From NCBI RefSeq assembly GCF_004343775.1, contig NZ_PTXL01000002.1, positions 806,001 to 870,000 of the forward strand: 64,000 nucleotides of DNA, in the 5' to 3' direction. Positions within the stretch are counted from its first letter, which is position 1; the number at the start of each line of letters is the position of its first letter. The position numbers and the translations under genes were made by a program. Under the pieces are notes generated by a model, which worked only from the letters and a program-made list of their open reading frames with translations, was not told the DNA's origin and ran no database searches. Shown piece by piece: positions 1-8,056 of the stretch. The DNA is from Burkholderia sp. SRS-46. Lineage in GTDB: Bacteria; Pseudomonadota; Gammaproteobacteria; Burkholderiales; Burkholderiaceae.

Positions 1-340
1 CCGCGACGCTGATTTAAAACGTCTTGGCGCGGCAACGCCATTCATTAGGTCATTGCAGCCGGTTGAAATCTGCTGATAGAATCCATTTACGTCTTTTTGA
101 CGCCTTTTCAACCATTCACTTCAGGGAGGTGCTGATGTCTCGAATGCAGTCCGCCTTCCCGAACGTGGTCCCACGGCACAGCTGATCCAGCCTGCCGTCC
201 GCGCCGGCGCCTGATGGCCCGCGCACGTTCCCGATAGCCCACTTGTTTCGCTCCGCGTCGCGCACGCGGGGCCGGCTGTTGCGTTTTCGATGTTCCCTGA
301 CCCGGAAAGTCCCGTCGCGCGATGCGCCGGGCAACGACTC
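1..340. other. Leader region upstream of the ABC exporter
   Basis: This 340-base stretch has no substantial gene. It holds a weak sigma70-like pair (TTGCAG at 53-58 and TAGAAT at 77-82, 18 apart) pointing toward the exporter. It also holds a 16-codon open frame at 134-184 that begins with ATG and follows a good Shine-Dalgarno sequence (GGGAGG, 124-129). The peptide has no recognisable function. Whether it is a translated leader or chance is not decidable from the sequence. Confidence 0.3.
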
Positions 341-2203
341 ATGACCCAAAAAACCACCCAACTGGGCGGCCATGCGTTCCAGGCCGTCTTCGGCTTCACC
401 TTGCACTACTGGCGGCGGCAGCCTGCGCGCATCGTCGCCGTCGCGTCGTTCTCGCTGCTCGCCGCGCTCGCCGACGTGCTCACGCCGCTGTTCGCGGGCC
501 GCCTCGTCGATGCGCTGACGCTCGGCCTCACCGACCGCTCCGCCGCCTGGCACGCAGCGCTGTCGGCGTTCGGCATGCTCGCCGCGCTCGGCATCGGCGC
601 GACGCTGCTGCGCCAGGGCGTCTACTTCAACATCATCGCGCTCACGCTGAAAATGATGGGCGAGATCGCCACCGCGTCGTTCCAGCGCGTGCAGCGCTTC
701 TCGACCGACTGGCACGCGAACAACTTCGCGGGCTCGACGGTGCGCAAGATCACACGCGGGATCTGGGCGGTCGACCTGCTGAACGACACGCTGCTGATCG
801 CGCTGCTGCCGTCGCTGACGATCCTGGTCGGCGCGACCGCGCTGCTCGGCTCGCACTGGCCGATGATGGGGCTCGTCGTCGGCGTCGGCTCGCTGCTGTA
901 CATCGCGGTGACGGTCGCGATGTCGCTCGGCTTCGTCGCGCCCGCCGCGCGGCTCGGCAACCTGTGGGATACGCGCATGGGCGGCTCGCTCGCGGACGCG
1001 GTGAGCTGCAACGCGGTCGTCAAGGCGTTCGGCGCGGAAGTGCGCGAGGAGGCGCGGCTGTCGCGCGTGGTCGGCAAGTGGCAGAAGCGCACCCGGCGCT
1101 CGTGGCTGCGCGGCACCTTCAACGGCGGCCTGCAGGGTGCGATGCTCGTCGCGATCCAGGCGGCGATGATCGGCGTCGCGCTGAAGCTGTGGGCGAGCGG
1201 CGAAGCGAGCGTCGGCGACATCGCGTTCGCGCTGACGATGTTCTTCATGCTGCAGGGCTACCTGCGCGATATCGGCCTGCACATCCGCAACCTGCAGCGC
1301 TCGGTGAACGACATGGAAGAACTCGTCGCGCTCGAGCGCCATCCGCTCGGCATCGACGACCAGCCGGACGCGCAGCCGATCCGGATCACGCGCGGCGAGA
1401 TCCGCTTCGAGCACGTGACGTTCCGCTACGGCAGCCATCCGGTCCCGCTGTACGACGACTTCTCGATGCGCATCGCGCCCGGCGAACGGGTCGGCCTGGT
1501 CGGCCATTCGGGCTCCGGCAAGACGACCTTCATCAAGCTGATCCAGCGCCTGTACGACGTGTCGGGCGGCCGCATCACGATCGACGGCCAGGACATCGCG
1601 CTGGCGCGCCAGGATTCGCTGCGCGGCCAGCTCGCGATCGTCCAGCAGGAACCGGTGCTGTTCCACCGCACGCTCGCGGAAAACATCGCGTATGCGCGCC
1701 CGGGCGCGAGCCGCGCCGACATCGAGCGCGCCGCGCGGCTGGCGAGCGCGCACGAGTTCATCGCGGCGCTGCCGGACGGCTATGACACGCTGGTCGGCGA
1801 GCGCGGGATCAAGCTGTCGGGCGGCGAGCGCCAGCGCGTCGCGATCGCGCGGGCGTTCCTCGCGGACGCGCCGATCCTGATCCTCGACGAAGCGACGTCG
1901 AGCCTCGACAGCGAAAGCGAGGTGCTGATCCAGCAGGCGATGGAACGGCTGATGGAAGGCCGCACGACGCTCGTCGTCGCGCACCGGCTGTCGACCGTGC
2001 GCGCGCTCGACCGGCTGCTGGTGCTCGATCGCGGCAAGGTGATCGAGGAAGGCAGCCACGACACGCTGATCCGGATCGACGGCGGCATCTACCGCCGGCT
2101 GTTCGAGCGGCAGGCGCTGGAGCTCGCGAAGGGGCTCGCCGATTCGCCGCGGCGCATGACGGATGACGCCACCGGGCCGCTCGGTGAGCCTGCCGAGGTG
2201 TGA
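341..2203 (+). CDS. ABC exporter, fused permease and ATPase (MsbA/multidrug type)
   Basis: A half-transporter of 620 residues with an N-terminal membrane domain (hydrophobic segments spread over about residues 30-320) followed by a nucleotide-binding domain. Walker A GHSGSGKT is near residue 388, the ABC signature LSGGERQR near 492, Walker B ILILDEATSSLDSES near 512, and the H-loop in VVAHRLST near 547, so the ATPase looks intact. It probably works as a homodimer exporting lipid or drug from the inner membrane; the substrate cannot be read from sequence. An in-frame ATG exists at 290, but the ATG at 341 fits family N-termini better. The gene stands alone and is closed by a strong terminator. 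Confidence 0.85.
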   Translation: MTQKTTQLGGHAFQAVFGFTLHYWRRQPARIVAVASFSLLAALADVLTPLFAGRLVDALTLGLTDRSAAWHAALSAFGMLAALGIGATLLRQGVYFNIIALTLKMMGEIATASFQRVQRFSTDWHANNFAGSTVRKITRGIWAVDLLNDTLLIALLPSLTILVGATALLGSHWPMMGLVVGVGSLLYIAVTVAMSLGFVAPAARLGNLWDTRMGGSLADAVSCNAVVKAFGAEVREEARLSRVVGKWQKRTRRSWLRGTFNGGLQGAMLVAIQAAMIGVALKLWASGEASVGDIAFALTMFFMLQGYLRDIGLHIRNLQRSVNDMEELVALERHPLGIDDQPDAQPIRITRGEIRFEHVTFRYGSHPVPLYDDFSMRIAPGERVGLVGHSGSGKTTFIKLIQRLYDVSGGRITIDGQDIALARQDSLRGQLAIVQQEPVLFHRTLAENIAYARPGASRADIERAARLASAHEFIAALPDGYDTLVGERGIKLSGGERQRVAIARAFLADAPILILDEATSSLDSESEVLIQQAMERLMEGRTTLVVAHRLSTVRALDRLLVLDRGKVIEEGSHDTLIRIDGGIYRRLFERQALELAKGLADSPRRMTDDATGPLGEPAEV

Positions 2204-2278
2204 CGCAGGCGCGTCGCGATTCGGCCCGGCGGTGAGGTCATCGCCGCCGGGCCGTGCCTGCCACCGGATCCGGATCGA

Positions 2279-2306
2279 GGCCGTGCCAGGTGCACGGCCT
2301 TTTTTT
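2279..2306 (+). terminator. Intrinsic terminator after the ABC exporter
   Basis: An eight-base stem (GGCCGTGC / GCACGGCC) with a five-base loop is followed by seven T residues, a classic rho-independent terminator. A second GC-rich near-palindrome without a T run lies just before it at 2222-2254. Confidence 0.85.
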
Positions 2307-2411
2307 ACGTCCGGGAAACCCGCTCGCCGCCGCTGAACCGAGCGCCGCGGCATCGCCGCTTCCTGGATCACTTATCATGTCGGCCAGGAAATTTGCAACG
2401 AGGGATCGACC

Positions 2412-3125
2412 ATGTTTACAGGAATTGTCCAGGGCGTTGGCACCATCAAGACCATCGCGGATCACGGGGAACTGAGAACCTTCGGCATCGCATTCCCCGA
2501 GCGGTTTACCGACGACATCGAGATCGGCGCCAGCGTGTCGGTCGACGGCGTCTGCCTGACGGTGACGACCATCCATTCGCCGGAGCTGATCGACTTCGAC
2601 GTGATGCTGCAGAGCCTGCGGATCACCACGCTGGCCGACCTCGAAGCAGGGGCCCGGGTCAACGTGGAACGGGCCGCGAAGGACGGCGCGGAGATCGGCG
2701 GGCATCCGCTGTCCGGCCATGTCGACTTCACGGGGACCATCCGGCACGTCGCGGAGTCCGAGCACAACCGGATGGTGCGCATCGGCGTGCCGGACGATTT
2801 CAAGCGGTATGTGTTCGCGAAGGGCTATATCGCGATCAACGGCTGCAGCCTGACGGTGTCCGACATCAATCGCGACGAAGGCTGGTTCGATATCTGGCTG
2901 ATTCCCGAAACGCGACGCGCGACGACCTTCGAAACGAAGGGCGTGAACGACAAGGTCAACATCGAGATCGAGCGCAGCACCCAGGTGGTCGTGGACACGA
3001 TCCGGGAATCGGTCAAGGAAACGCTCGGCGAACTGACCGGCGTCGTCACGGCGCTGCTGGCGGAAAAGGGCATCGACATCGAGGAGCTGCTCGCCCGCAA
3101 TGTCGCGCGACTGCCGAAAAAGTAA
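2412..3125 (+). CDS. ribE: Riboflavin synthase alpha-subunit paralogue
   Basis: The 237-residue product opens with the family signature MFTGIVQGVG and has two lumazine-binding barrels in tandem. The first carries VDGVCLTV and the second NGCSLTVSD, with the interdomain IGGHPLSGHVDFTG segment. The family converts two 6,7-dimethyl-8-ribityllumazine molecules to riboflavin plus a pyrimidine, as a homotrimer. It is longer than the usual 200-215 residues: the last 40 or so residues form a predicted amphipathic helix. No rib operon genes and no FMN riboswitch are nearby, so it is probably a second, separately controlled copy or a lumazine-binding derivative. The gene symbol follows the family. A GAGGG precedes the ATG. 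Confidence 0.8.
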   Translation: MFTGIVQGVGTIKTIADHGELRTFGIAFPERFTDDIEIGASVSVDGVCLTVTTIHSPELIDFDVMLQSLRITTLADLEAGARVNVERAAKDGAEIGGHPLSGHVDFTGTIRHVAESEHNRMVRIGVPDDFKRYVFAKGYIAINGCSLTVSDINRDEGWFDIWLIPETRRATTFETKGVNDKVNIEIERSTQVVVDTIRESVKETLGELTGVVTALLAEKGIDIEELLARNVARLPKK

Positions 3126-3142
3126 CGGATGCCCGCGTGCCA

Positions 3143-3161
3143 GGTGATCCGCTGGATCACC
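3143..3161. terminator. Hairpin between ribE paralogue and CLC gene
   Basis: A perfect eight-base stem (GGTGATCC / GGATCACC) with a three-base loop lies just after the riboflavin synthase stop codon. There is no T run, so it may be a transcript-stabilising or weak termination hairpin. Confidence 0.4.
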
Positions 3162-3232
3162 GAATACCGGCTTCCGTCGGCAAACACCTCGACCCACGGC
3201 ATCGAATGCCGCTTGGTTGGTGTCCGGTATTC
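3162..3232. other. Nested inverted-repeat structure in the convergent gap
   Basis: GAATACCGG (3162-3170) pairs perfectly with CCGGTATTC (3224-3232). Inside it, ACACC (3184-3188) pairs with GGTGT (3219-3223), and inside that CGGCAT (3197-3202) pairs with ATGCCG (3206-3211). The arrangement would fold into one long compound stem as RNA, or a cruciform as DNA. It lies between convergent genes and has no obvious promoter. It could be a terminator, a small repeat element or a small RNA. Confidence 0.35.
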
Positions 3233-3296
3233 CGTGAACTGAAACACCGCCCGGCCGATGGGGATGGACGGCAGCCATGCCCCCTTCGTCCGCGCC

Positions 3297-4535
3297 TCAC
3301 TCCGCCTCGGCCTGCGTCCCCTTCCCCACCGCGACCCGCTGCGCGCGATAGATCCCCGCGTGCCCGGAAAACAGATACGCGACCACGCACGCGACGATCG
3401 CATACACGCCGATATCCGCGCCGAACAGCTCGATCGCCATGATCGTCGACGCGATCGGCGTGTTGGCCGCGCCCGCGAACACCGCGACGAAGCCGAGCCC
3501 CGCGAGCACCGGCACCGGCAGCGCGAGCACCTGGCCCAGCGCATTGCCGAGCGTCGCGCCGATGTAGAACAGCGGCGTCACCTCGCCGCCCTTGAAGCCC
3601 GACGCGAGCGTGACGACGGTGAACGCGAACTTGCCCGCGAAATCGTAGAGCGGCAGCGGGCCGTGAAACGCGGCCTCGATCGTCGGAATGCCGAGGCCGA
3701 GATACTGCGGCACGTTCAGCACGGTGGCGGCCACGGCGACGAGCGCGCCGCCCAGCACCGGCTGCAGCGGCGCATAGCGCACGACGCGCCGGAACCACGC
3801 GGTCAGCGCGTGCGTCGCCTGCGCGAACAGCCGGCCCACCACGCCGAACGCGATGCCCGCGACGACCGTCGCGGCCAGCCCCGTCGCCGACACGGCCGGC
3901 ACGAACGGAATCGCATAGGCGGTGTGATGCACGCCCCACGCACGGCACACGACGTCCGCGACGATCGCCGATGCGACGCAGGTCAGCAGCGCGTCGTAGC
4001 GCACGCGCCCGATCGCGAGCACCTCGAGCCCGAACACCGCGCCGGCGAGCGGCGTGCCGAATACCGACGCGAAGCCGGCCGCGATCCCGCCCATCAGCAG
4101 CACGCGCCGGTGCTCGCGGTCGAGCCGGAACGCGTGCGTGACGCGATCGGCGAGCGCGCCGCCCATCTGCACGGCCGTGCCCTCGCGCCCGGCCGAGCCG
4201 CCGAACAGGTGCGTGACGACGGTCGCGACGAGCACGAGCGGCGCCATCCGCTTCGGCACGAGCGCCTTCGGGTCGTGGATCTCGTCGATCAGCAGGTTGT
4301 TGCCGCGCGCGACCGACTGGCCGAAGCGATGGTAGATCCAGCCGGTCACGAAACCGGCGGCCGGCAGCCCCCACAGCAGCCACGGATGCGCGACGCGCGT
4401 GCCGGTCGCCCAGTCGAGCGCGATCAGGAACAGCGCGGACGCCGAGCCCGCCAGCGCACCGAGCAGCGCCGAGAGCGCGAGCCAGCGGCACACGTAGCGC
4501 ACGGTCGCGAGGAAGTCGGCGGAAGTGTTGAGCAT
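3297..4535 (-). CDS. eriC: Fluoride-specific CLC antiporter (CLC-F)
   Basis: A 412-residue CLC-family membrane protein of about ten hydrophobic segments. The ion-path motif reads GNNLLIDE (residues 78-85) where chloride CLCs have GSGIP. It is followed by GREGTAVQ (116-123, gating Glu118) and GFKGGEVTPLF, which is the pattern of the fluoride/proton antiporter branch. Such proteins expel fluoride from the cytoplasm. The assignment is strongly supported by a fluoride riboswitch in its own leader. Annotation as a plain voltage-gated chloride channel would be misleading. There are no CBS domains. Confidence 0.88.
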   Translation of the reverse strand: MLNTSADFLATVRYVCRWLALSALLGALAGSASALFLIALDWATGTRVAHPWLLWGLPAAGFVTGWIYHRFGQSVARGNNLLIDEIHDPKALVPKRMAPLVLVATVVTHLFGGSAGREGTAVQMGGALADRVTHAFRLDREHRRVLLMGGIAAGFASVFGTPLAGAVFGLEVLAIGRVRYDALLTCVASAIVADVVCRAWGVHHTAYAIPFVPAVSATGLAATVVAGIAFGVVGRLFAQATHALTAWFRRVVRYAPLQPVLGGALVAVAATVLNVPQYLGLGIPTIEAAFHGPLPLYDFAGKFAFTVVTLASGFKGGEVTPLFYIGATLGNALGQVLALPVPVLAGLGFVAVFAGAANTPIASTIMAIELFGADIGVYAIVACVVAYLFSGHAGIYRAQRVAVGKGTQAEAE

Positions 4536-4622
4536 CGAGTGATTTCCAGATTCGACAGAACTTCAAACCTGGGCGGCAGGATACCGCTTGGACGGCCTGC
4601 GACCTCCTGAAACCCAGGAACA

Positions 4623-4713
4623 CGCAGGCATCATCAGCCGTTCGACCGGCGGTTGCGGGCCTGCGCCGGCTCGTTGCGAGCGGGCCCGGGCCCCGGGGAG
4701 GCATGCCATCTCC
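4623..4713 (-). promoter_or_regulatory. Fluoride (crcB-type) riboswitch
   Basis: Read on the minus strand, the leader contains GGAGATGGCATGCCTCC (4713-4697), then AACCGCC, then GGCTGATGATGCCTGC (ending at 4623). These are the conserved 5' stem-loop, the pseudoknot partner and the 3' GCUGAUGAUGCC block of the crcB motif. The positions and order match the known aptamer. A possible expression platform, a short CCTGGGTTTCAGG hairpin, follows before the CLC start codon. Confidence 0.92.
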
Positions 4714-4722
4714 GAAGCGCGC

Positions 4723-4752
4723 ATTTTACGCGACGGCCTGCGCCGCGCGCAA
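4723..4752 (-). promoter_or_regulatory. Candidate sigma70 promoter of the riboswitch transcript
   Basis: TTGCGC (4752-4747) and TAAAAT (4728-4723) are separated by 18 bases. This places the transcript start just before the fluoride aptamer, as expected for a riboswitch leader of about 180 bases. Confidence 0.55.
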
Positions 4753-4760
4753 CGTGCCGC

Positions 4761-4780
4761 CCTCAGCCCTCAGCCCTCAG
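4761..4780. repeat. Short tandem repeat at the ancestral wspF stop
   Basis: A seven-base unit (CTCAGCC on the plus strand) is repeated about three times. Its first copy on the minus strand contains the TGA that would end a full-length wspF. It is small and probably incidental, but it marks slippage-prone sequence at the end of this gene. Confidence 0.5.
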
Positions 4781-4808
4781 CCGCGCGGCAGGCGCGTCAC
4801 GCGCGCGA

Positions 4809-5792
4809 TCAGCTGCGGCGCGATCTGCTCGAGCGCAGGATCGCGCTCGCCGCGCCGATCGCGGCGGCCGCCTTCGGCATGCCGTAGACGGCGCTCGTCG
4901 CCGCGTCCTGCGCGATCGTGTAGCAGCCCTTCGCGCGCATCGCCTTCAGGCCAAGCGCGCCGTCGCGCCCCATGCCGGTGAGCAGCACGCCGATCGCCTC
5001 GCCCCGCCAGCCGTCGACGACGCTGTTGAAGAACACGTCGACCGACGGCCGGTACGGCGTGTCGGCCGGATGCCGCGTATAGGCGAGCACGCCGCGCGGG
5101 GTCAGGGTCAGGTGATCGTTGGTCGCCGCGAGCAGCACCTCGCCTCGGCAAGGCGCGCTGCCCGGCCGCGCGACGCTGACCGGCAACTGCGTATGACCGT
5201 CGAGCCACTGCGCCATGCCGAGCGCGAACGCCTGGTCGACGTGCTGGACGATCACGATCGCCGCCGGGAAATCCGCCGGCAGCACGCGCAGCAGCGTGGT
5301 GAGCGCGTTCGGCCCGCCCGCCGACGCGCCGATCGCCACCAGCGCCGGCTGGCCGCGCACCGGTGCCGGCGCGGGCGGCGCGTAGGCCGCCGAGCGGCTG
5401 TCGAGCAGCCGGCCGATCTGGTCGATCTTCGCGAGCAGCGGCTGCGCCGCGTCGACGCTCAGGCCGAGCGCCAGCGTCGGCGTATCGACCGCGTCGAGCG
5501 CGCCCGCGCCCATCGCCTCGTAGACCGACGACATGCTCGCGCTGACGCATGCGGTCACGATCAGGATCGCGCACGGCGCGCGCGCCATGATGCGGCGCGT
5601 TGCGGCGACGCCGTCGAGCTTCGGCATCACCAGGTCCATCAGCACGATATCGGGCGGCTGCGCGACGCAGAAATCCACGGCCTCGTCGCCGTCGGTCGCG
5701 ACCCACAGCACGCGATGATCGGGCCGCAGCGCGAGCACGCGGCGCAGCGCCTCGACCGCGAGCGGCATGTCGTTGACGATGCCGATGTTCAT
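4809..5792 (-). CDS. wspF: WspF: CheB-like methylesterase response regulator, C-terminus frameshifted
   Basis: Receiver domain (phosphoacceptor Asp53) joined to a CheB methylesterase domain with the catalytic triad intact: Ser157 in GASAGG, His184 and Asp277. WspF demethylates the receptor WspA and resets the Wsp surface-sensing pathway. After residue 319 the frame runs into eight unrelated residues and a stop. One added base near 4836 would restore ALEQIAPQLIARVTRLPRG and a 338-residue product ending at 4777, which is the normal family ending. The gene therefore looks frameshifted by one deleted G, or carries a sequencing error. Its ATG overlaps the wspE stop by four bases. Confidence 0.9.
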   Translation of the reverse strand: MNIGIVNDMPLAVEALRRVLALRPDHRVLWVATDGDEAVDFCVAQPPDIVLMDLVMPKLDGVAATRRIMARAPCAILIVTACVSASMSSVYEAMGAGALDAVDTPTLALGLSVDAAQPLLAKIDQIGRLLDSRSAAYAPPAPAPVRGQPALVAIGASAGGPNALTTLLRVLPADFPAAIVIVQHVDQAFALGMAQWLDGHTQLPVSVARPGSAPCRGEVLLAATNDHLTLTPRGVLAYTRHPADTPYRPSVDVFFNSVVDGWRGEAIGVLLTGMGRDGALGLKAMRAKGCYTIAQDAATSAVYGMPKAAAAIGAASAILRSSRSRRS

Positions 5793-8056
5793 CCGCGTGC
5801 GTCCCCGATCAGGTCGCGCACCGCGTCGAGCAGCGCCTCGTCGTGGAAGCTGCTCTTCGCGAGGTAATAGTCGGCGCCGGCATCGAGCCCGCGGCGGCGA
5901 TCCTCGTCGCGGTCCTTGTACGACACGATCATCACCGGCACGCGCTTGAGCTGCGGATCGTTCTTGATCAGCGTGACGAGCTCGATGCCGTCCATGCGCG
6001 GCATGTCGACGTCGGTGACGACGAGGTCGAACGCGTCGCTGCGCACCGCGTTCCAGCCGTCCATCCCGTCGACCGCGATCGTCACGTCGTAGCCGCGCTT
6101 TTCCAGCAGCTTGCGTTCGAGCTCGCGCACCGTCAGCGAATCGTCGACGACGAGCACGCGCCGGCGCCGCTCCGCGAGCGCATGCTGCGGGTCGCGGACC
6201 AGCTTCGCGAGCTGGCCGCCGCGCACGAGCTTGTCGACCGAGCGGATCAGGTCCTCGACGTCGACGATCAGCACCGGGTCGCCGTTCTCGAGCAGTGCGC
6301 CCGCCGCGATGTTCTGGATCTTGTGCAGGCGGCCGTCGAGCGGCTGCACGACGAGCATCCGCTCGCCGAGGAAGCGGTCGACCGCGACGCCGTACAGTTC
6401 CGGCTCGCCGCCGACCACCACCACCGCGGCGTGCGCGCGCGACACGTCGGGCTCGCCCGCGTCGAGCAGCTGATGCGCGGCAACGAGCCCGACGCGCCGG
6501 CCGTCGAACGGGAAATGCGGCTGCCCTTCGAGCACGTCGATCTCGGCGCGCTCGAGCTCGAGCGTGCGGCGCACGTGCGCGAGCGGGAACGCGTAAGGCT
6601 CGCCGCCGACCTCGACCAGCAGGCTGCGGATCACCGACAGCGTCAGCGGCAGTTGCAGCACGAAGCGCATGCCCGCGCCCGGCTCGTTGAAAATCCGCAC
6701 CGCGCCGCGCACGCCGCGCACCATCTCCTGCACCGCGTCGAGGCCGACGCCGCGGCCCGACACGTCGGTCACCGCGTCGCGCATCGAGAAGCCGGGCAGC
6801 AGCAGGAATTCGAGCAGCTCCTGGTCGGACAGCCGCGCGGCGGTCTCGTCGTCGGTCAGGCGCTGGCGCACCACCGCCGCGCGCAGCGCGTCGAGGTCGG
6901 CGCCCGGCCCGTCGTCGCTGACGCTGACGAGCAGCGACCCGGCGCTGTGGCGCGCCTCGAGCGTCACGCTCGCGGCGGCCGGCTTGCCGCGCGCGCGGCG
7001 CGCGTCGGGCGGCTCGACGCCGTGATCGATCGCGTTGCGCAGCAGATGGCCGAGCGGCGCATCGAGCAGGTCGAGGATGTCGCGGTCGACCTGGGTCGCC
7101 TCGCCGACGATCGAGAACCGCACCTGCTTGCCGAGCGAGCGCGCGAGATCGCGGACGACGCGCGGGTACGCGCGCGTCGCGTCGCCGAACGGCCGCATCC
7201 GGCATTGCAGCGCCTCGTCGTACAGCTGCCCGGCGATATGCGTGCTGCGCCGCTCGAAGCGGTCGAGCGCGTCCAGCCGTTCCGCGAACGAGCGCTGCAG
7301 GTCGTTGAGCATGTGCCGCACTTCGTTCAGCGACGCGAGCACGCCCGTGTCGAGCGTGTCGGTGAAGTGCTCGACCAGCCCGTCGAGCGAGCGCGCGGCG
7401 TCGCGCTGCGCGCGCTTCACGCGCAGCATCGATTCGGCGAACGGCTTGAGCCAGCGCGATTCGACCAGCGATTCGCCGGACAGGCTCAGCAGGCGGTCCA
7501 GGCTATCCGCGCGCACCCGGCGCATCGCGCCCGCGCCGCGCCCGGGCTGGGCCGGCTCGGCACCGCCGGCGGCATCGGCCACGACACCCGGCGCGCTCGC
7601 CGCGGCGCGGACGGGCGGATCGGGATCGGCGGCCGGCGCGGGCGCCAACGTTTGCGTCGCCGCCGGATCGCCGGCGCCCGCCAGCGCCGCGGCGAACGCG
7701 TCGATCTCGGCCGGCGACACCGGCTGCGCCTGCGGATCGGCCACCCGCACGAGCAGGTCGACGCCCGCCAGCAACGCATCGACTTGCGTGGCCGTCAACG
7801 CCGACGTGCCACCCTGGGCCGCGACGAAACACTCCTCCATCCACCCGGCGATGTCGACGCCCTGCGGCACGCCGACGATTCGCGCCGCGCCCTTCAGCGA
7901 ATGCGCGGCGCGCATGCAGGCCTCGAGCGCCGCGGGATCGGGCGCGCCGGATTCGAGCGCGAGCAGCTGCTCGGACAGCGCGTAGGTCTGCGTGCGCGTC
8001 TCCTCGCGATACAGTTCGAGCAGCGACAGGCGGCTCAGGTCGTCGTCCGCACTCAT
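5789..8056 (-). CDS. wspE: WspE: CheA-type hybrid histidine kinase
   Basis: A 755-residue CheA homologue with a C-terminal receiver. Domain order: HPt with phosphorylated His52 in AHSLKGAA, an Ala/Pro-rich linker (about 135-180), dimerisation helices, an HATPase domain with LRNAIDHG and SGRGVGLDAV, a CheW-like domain, and a receiver from about residue 631 with Asp682 in TDVDMPRMDG. It takes signal from WspA through WspB/WspD and passes phosphate to WspF and the output regulator. It overlaps wspD and wspF by ATGA junctions, so the operon is translationally coupled. Confidence 0.92.
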   Translation of the reverse strand: MSADDDLSRLSLLELYREETRTQTYALSEQLLALESGAPDPAALEACMRAAHSLKGAARIVGVPQGVDIAGWMEECFVAAQGGTSALTATQVDALLAGVDLLVRVADPQAQPVSPAEIDAFAAALAGAGDPAATQTLAPAPAADPDPPVRAAASAPGVVADAAGGAEPAQPGRGAGAMRRVRADSLDRLLSLSGESLVESRWLKPFAESMLRVKRAQRDAARSLDGLVEHFTDTLDTGVLASLNEVRHMLNDLQRSFAERLDALDRFERRSTHIAGQLYDEALQCRMRPFGDATRAYPRVVRDLARSLGKQVRFSIVGEATQVDRDILDLLDAPLGHLLRNAIDHGVEPPDARRARGKPAAASVTLEARHSAGSLLVSVSDDGPGADLDALRAAVVRQRLTDDETAARLSDQELLEFLLLPGFSMRDAVTDVSGRGVGLDAVQEMVRGVRGAVRIFNEPGAGMRFVLQLPLTLSVIRSLLVEVGGEPYAFPLAHVRRTLELERAEIDVLEGQPHFPFDGRRVGLVAAHQLLDAGEPDVSRAHAAVVVVGGEPELYGVAVDRFLGERMLVVQPLDGRLHKIQNIAAGALLENGDPVLIVDVEDLIRSVDKLVRGGQLAKLVRDPQHALAERRRRVLVVDDSLTVRELERKLLEKRGYDVTIAVDGMDGWNAVRSDAFDLVVTDVDMPRMDGIELVTLIKNDPQLKRVPVMIVSYKDRDEDRRRGLDAGADYYLAKSSFHDEALLDAVRDLIGDARG

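Noticed and set aside
116-2371. A very long open frame antisense to the ABC exporter
   Set aside because: It is an Arg/Ala-rich shadow typical of high-GC DNA, and the opposite strand encodes a clear ABC transporter with every catalytic motif.
2307-2411. Possible FMN riboswitch before the riboflavin synthase paralogue
   Set aside because: None of the conserved RFN-element blocks are present and the leader is only about 100 bases.
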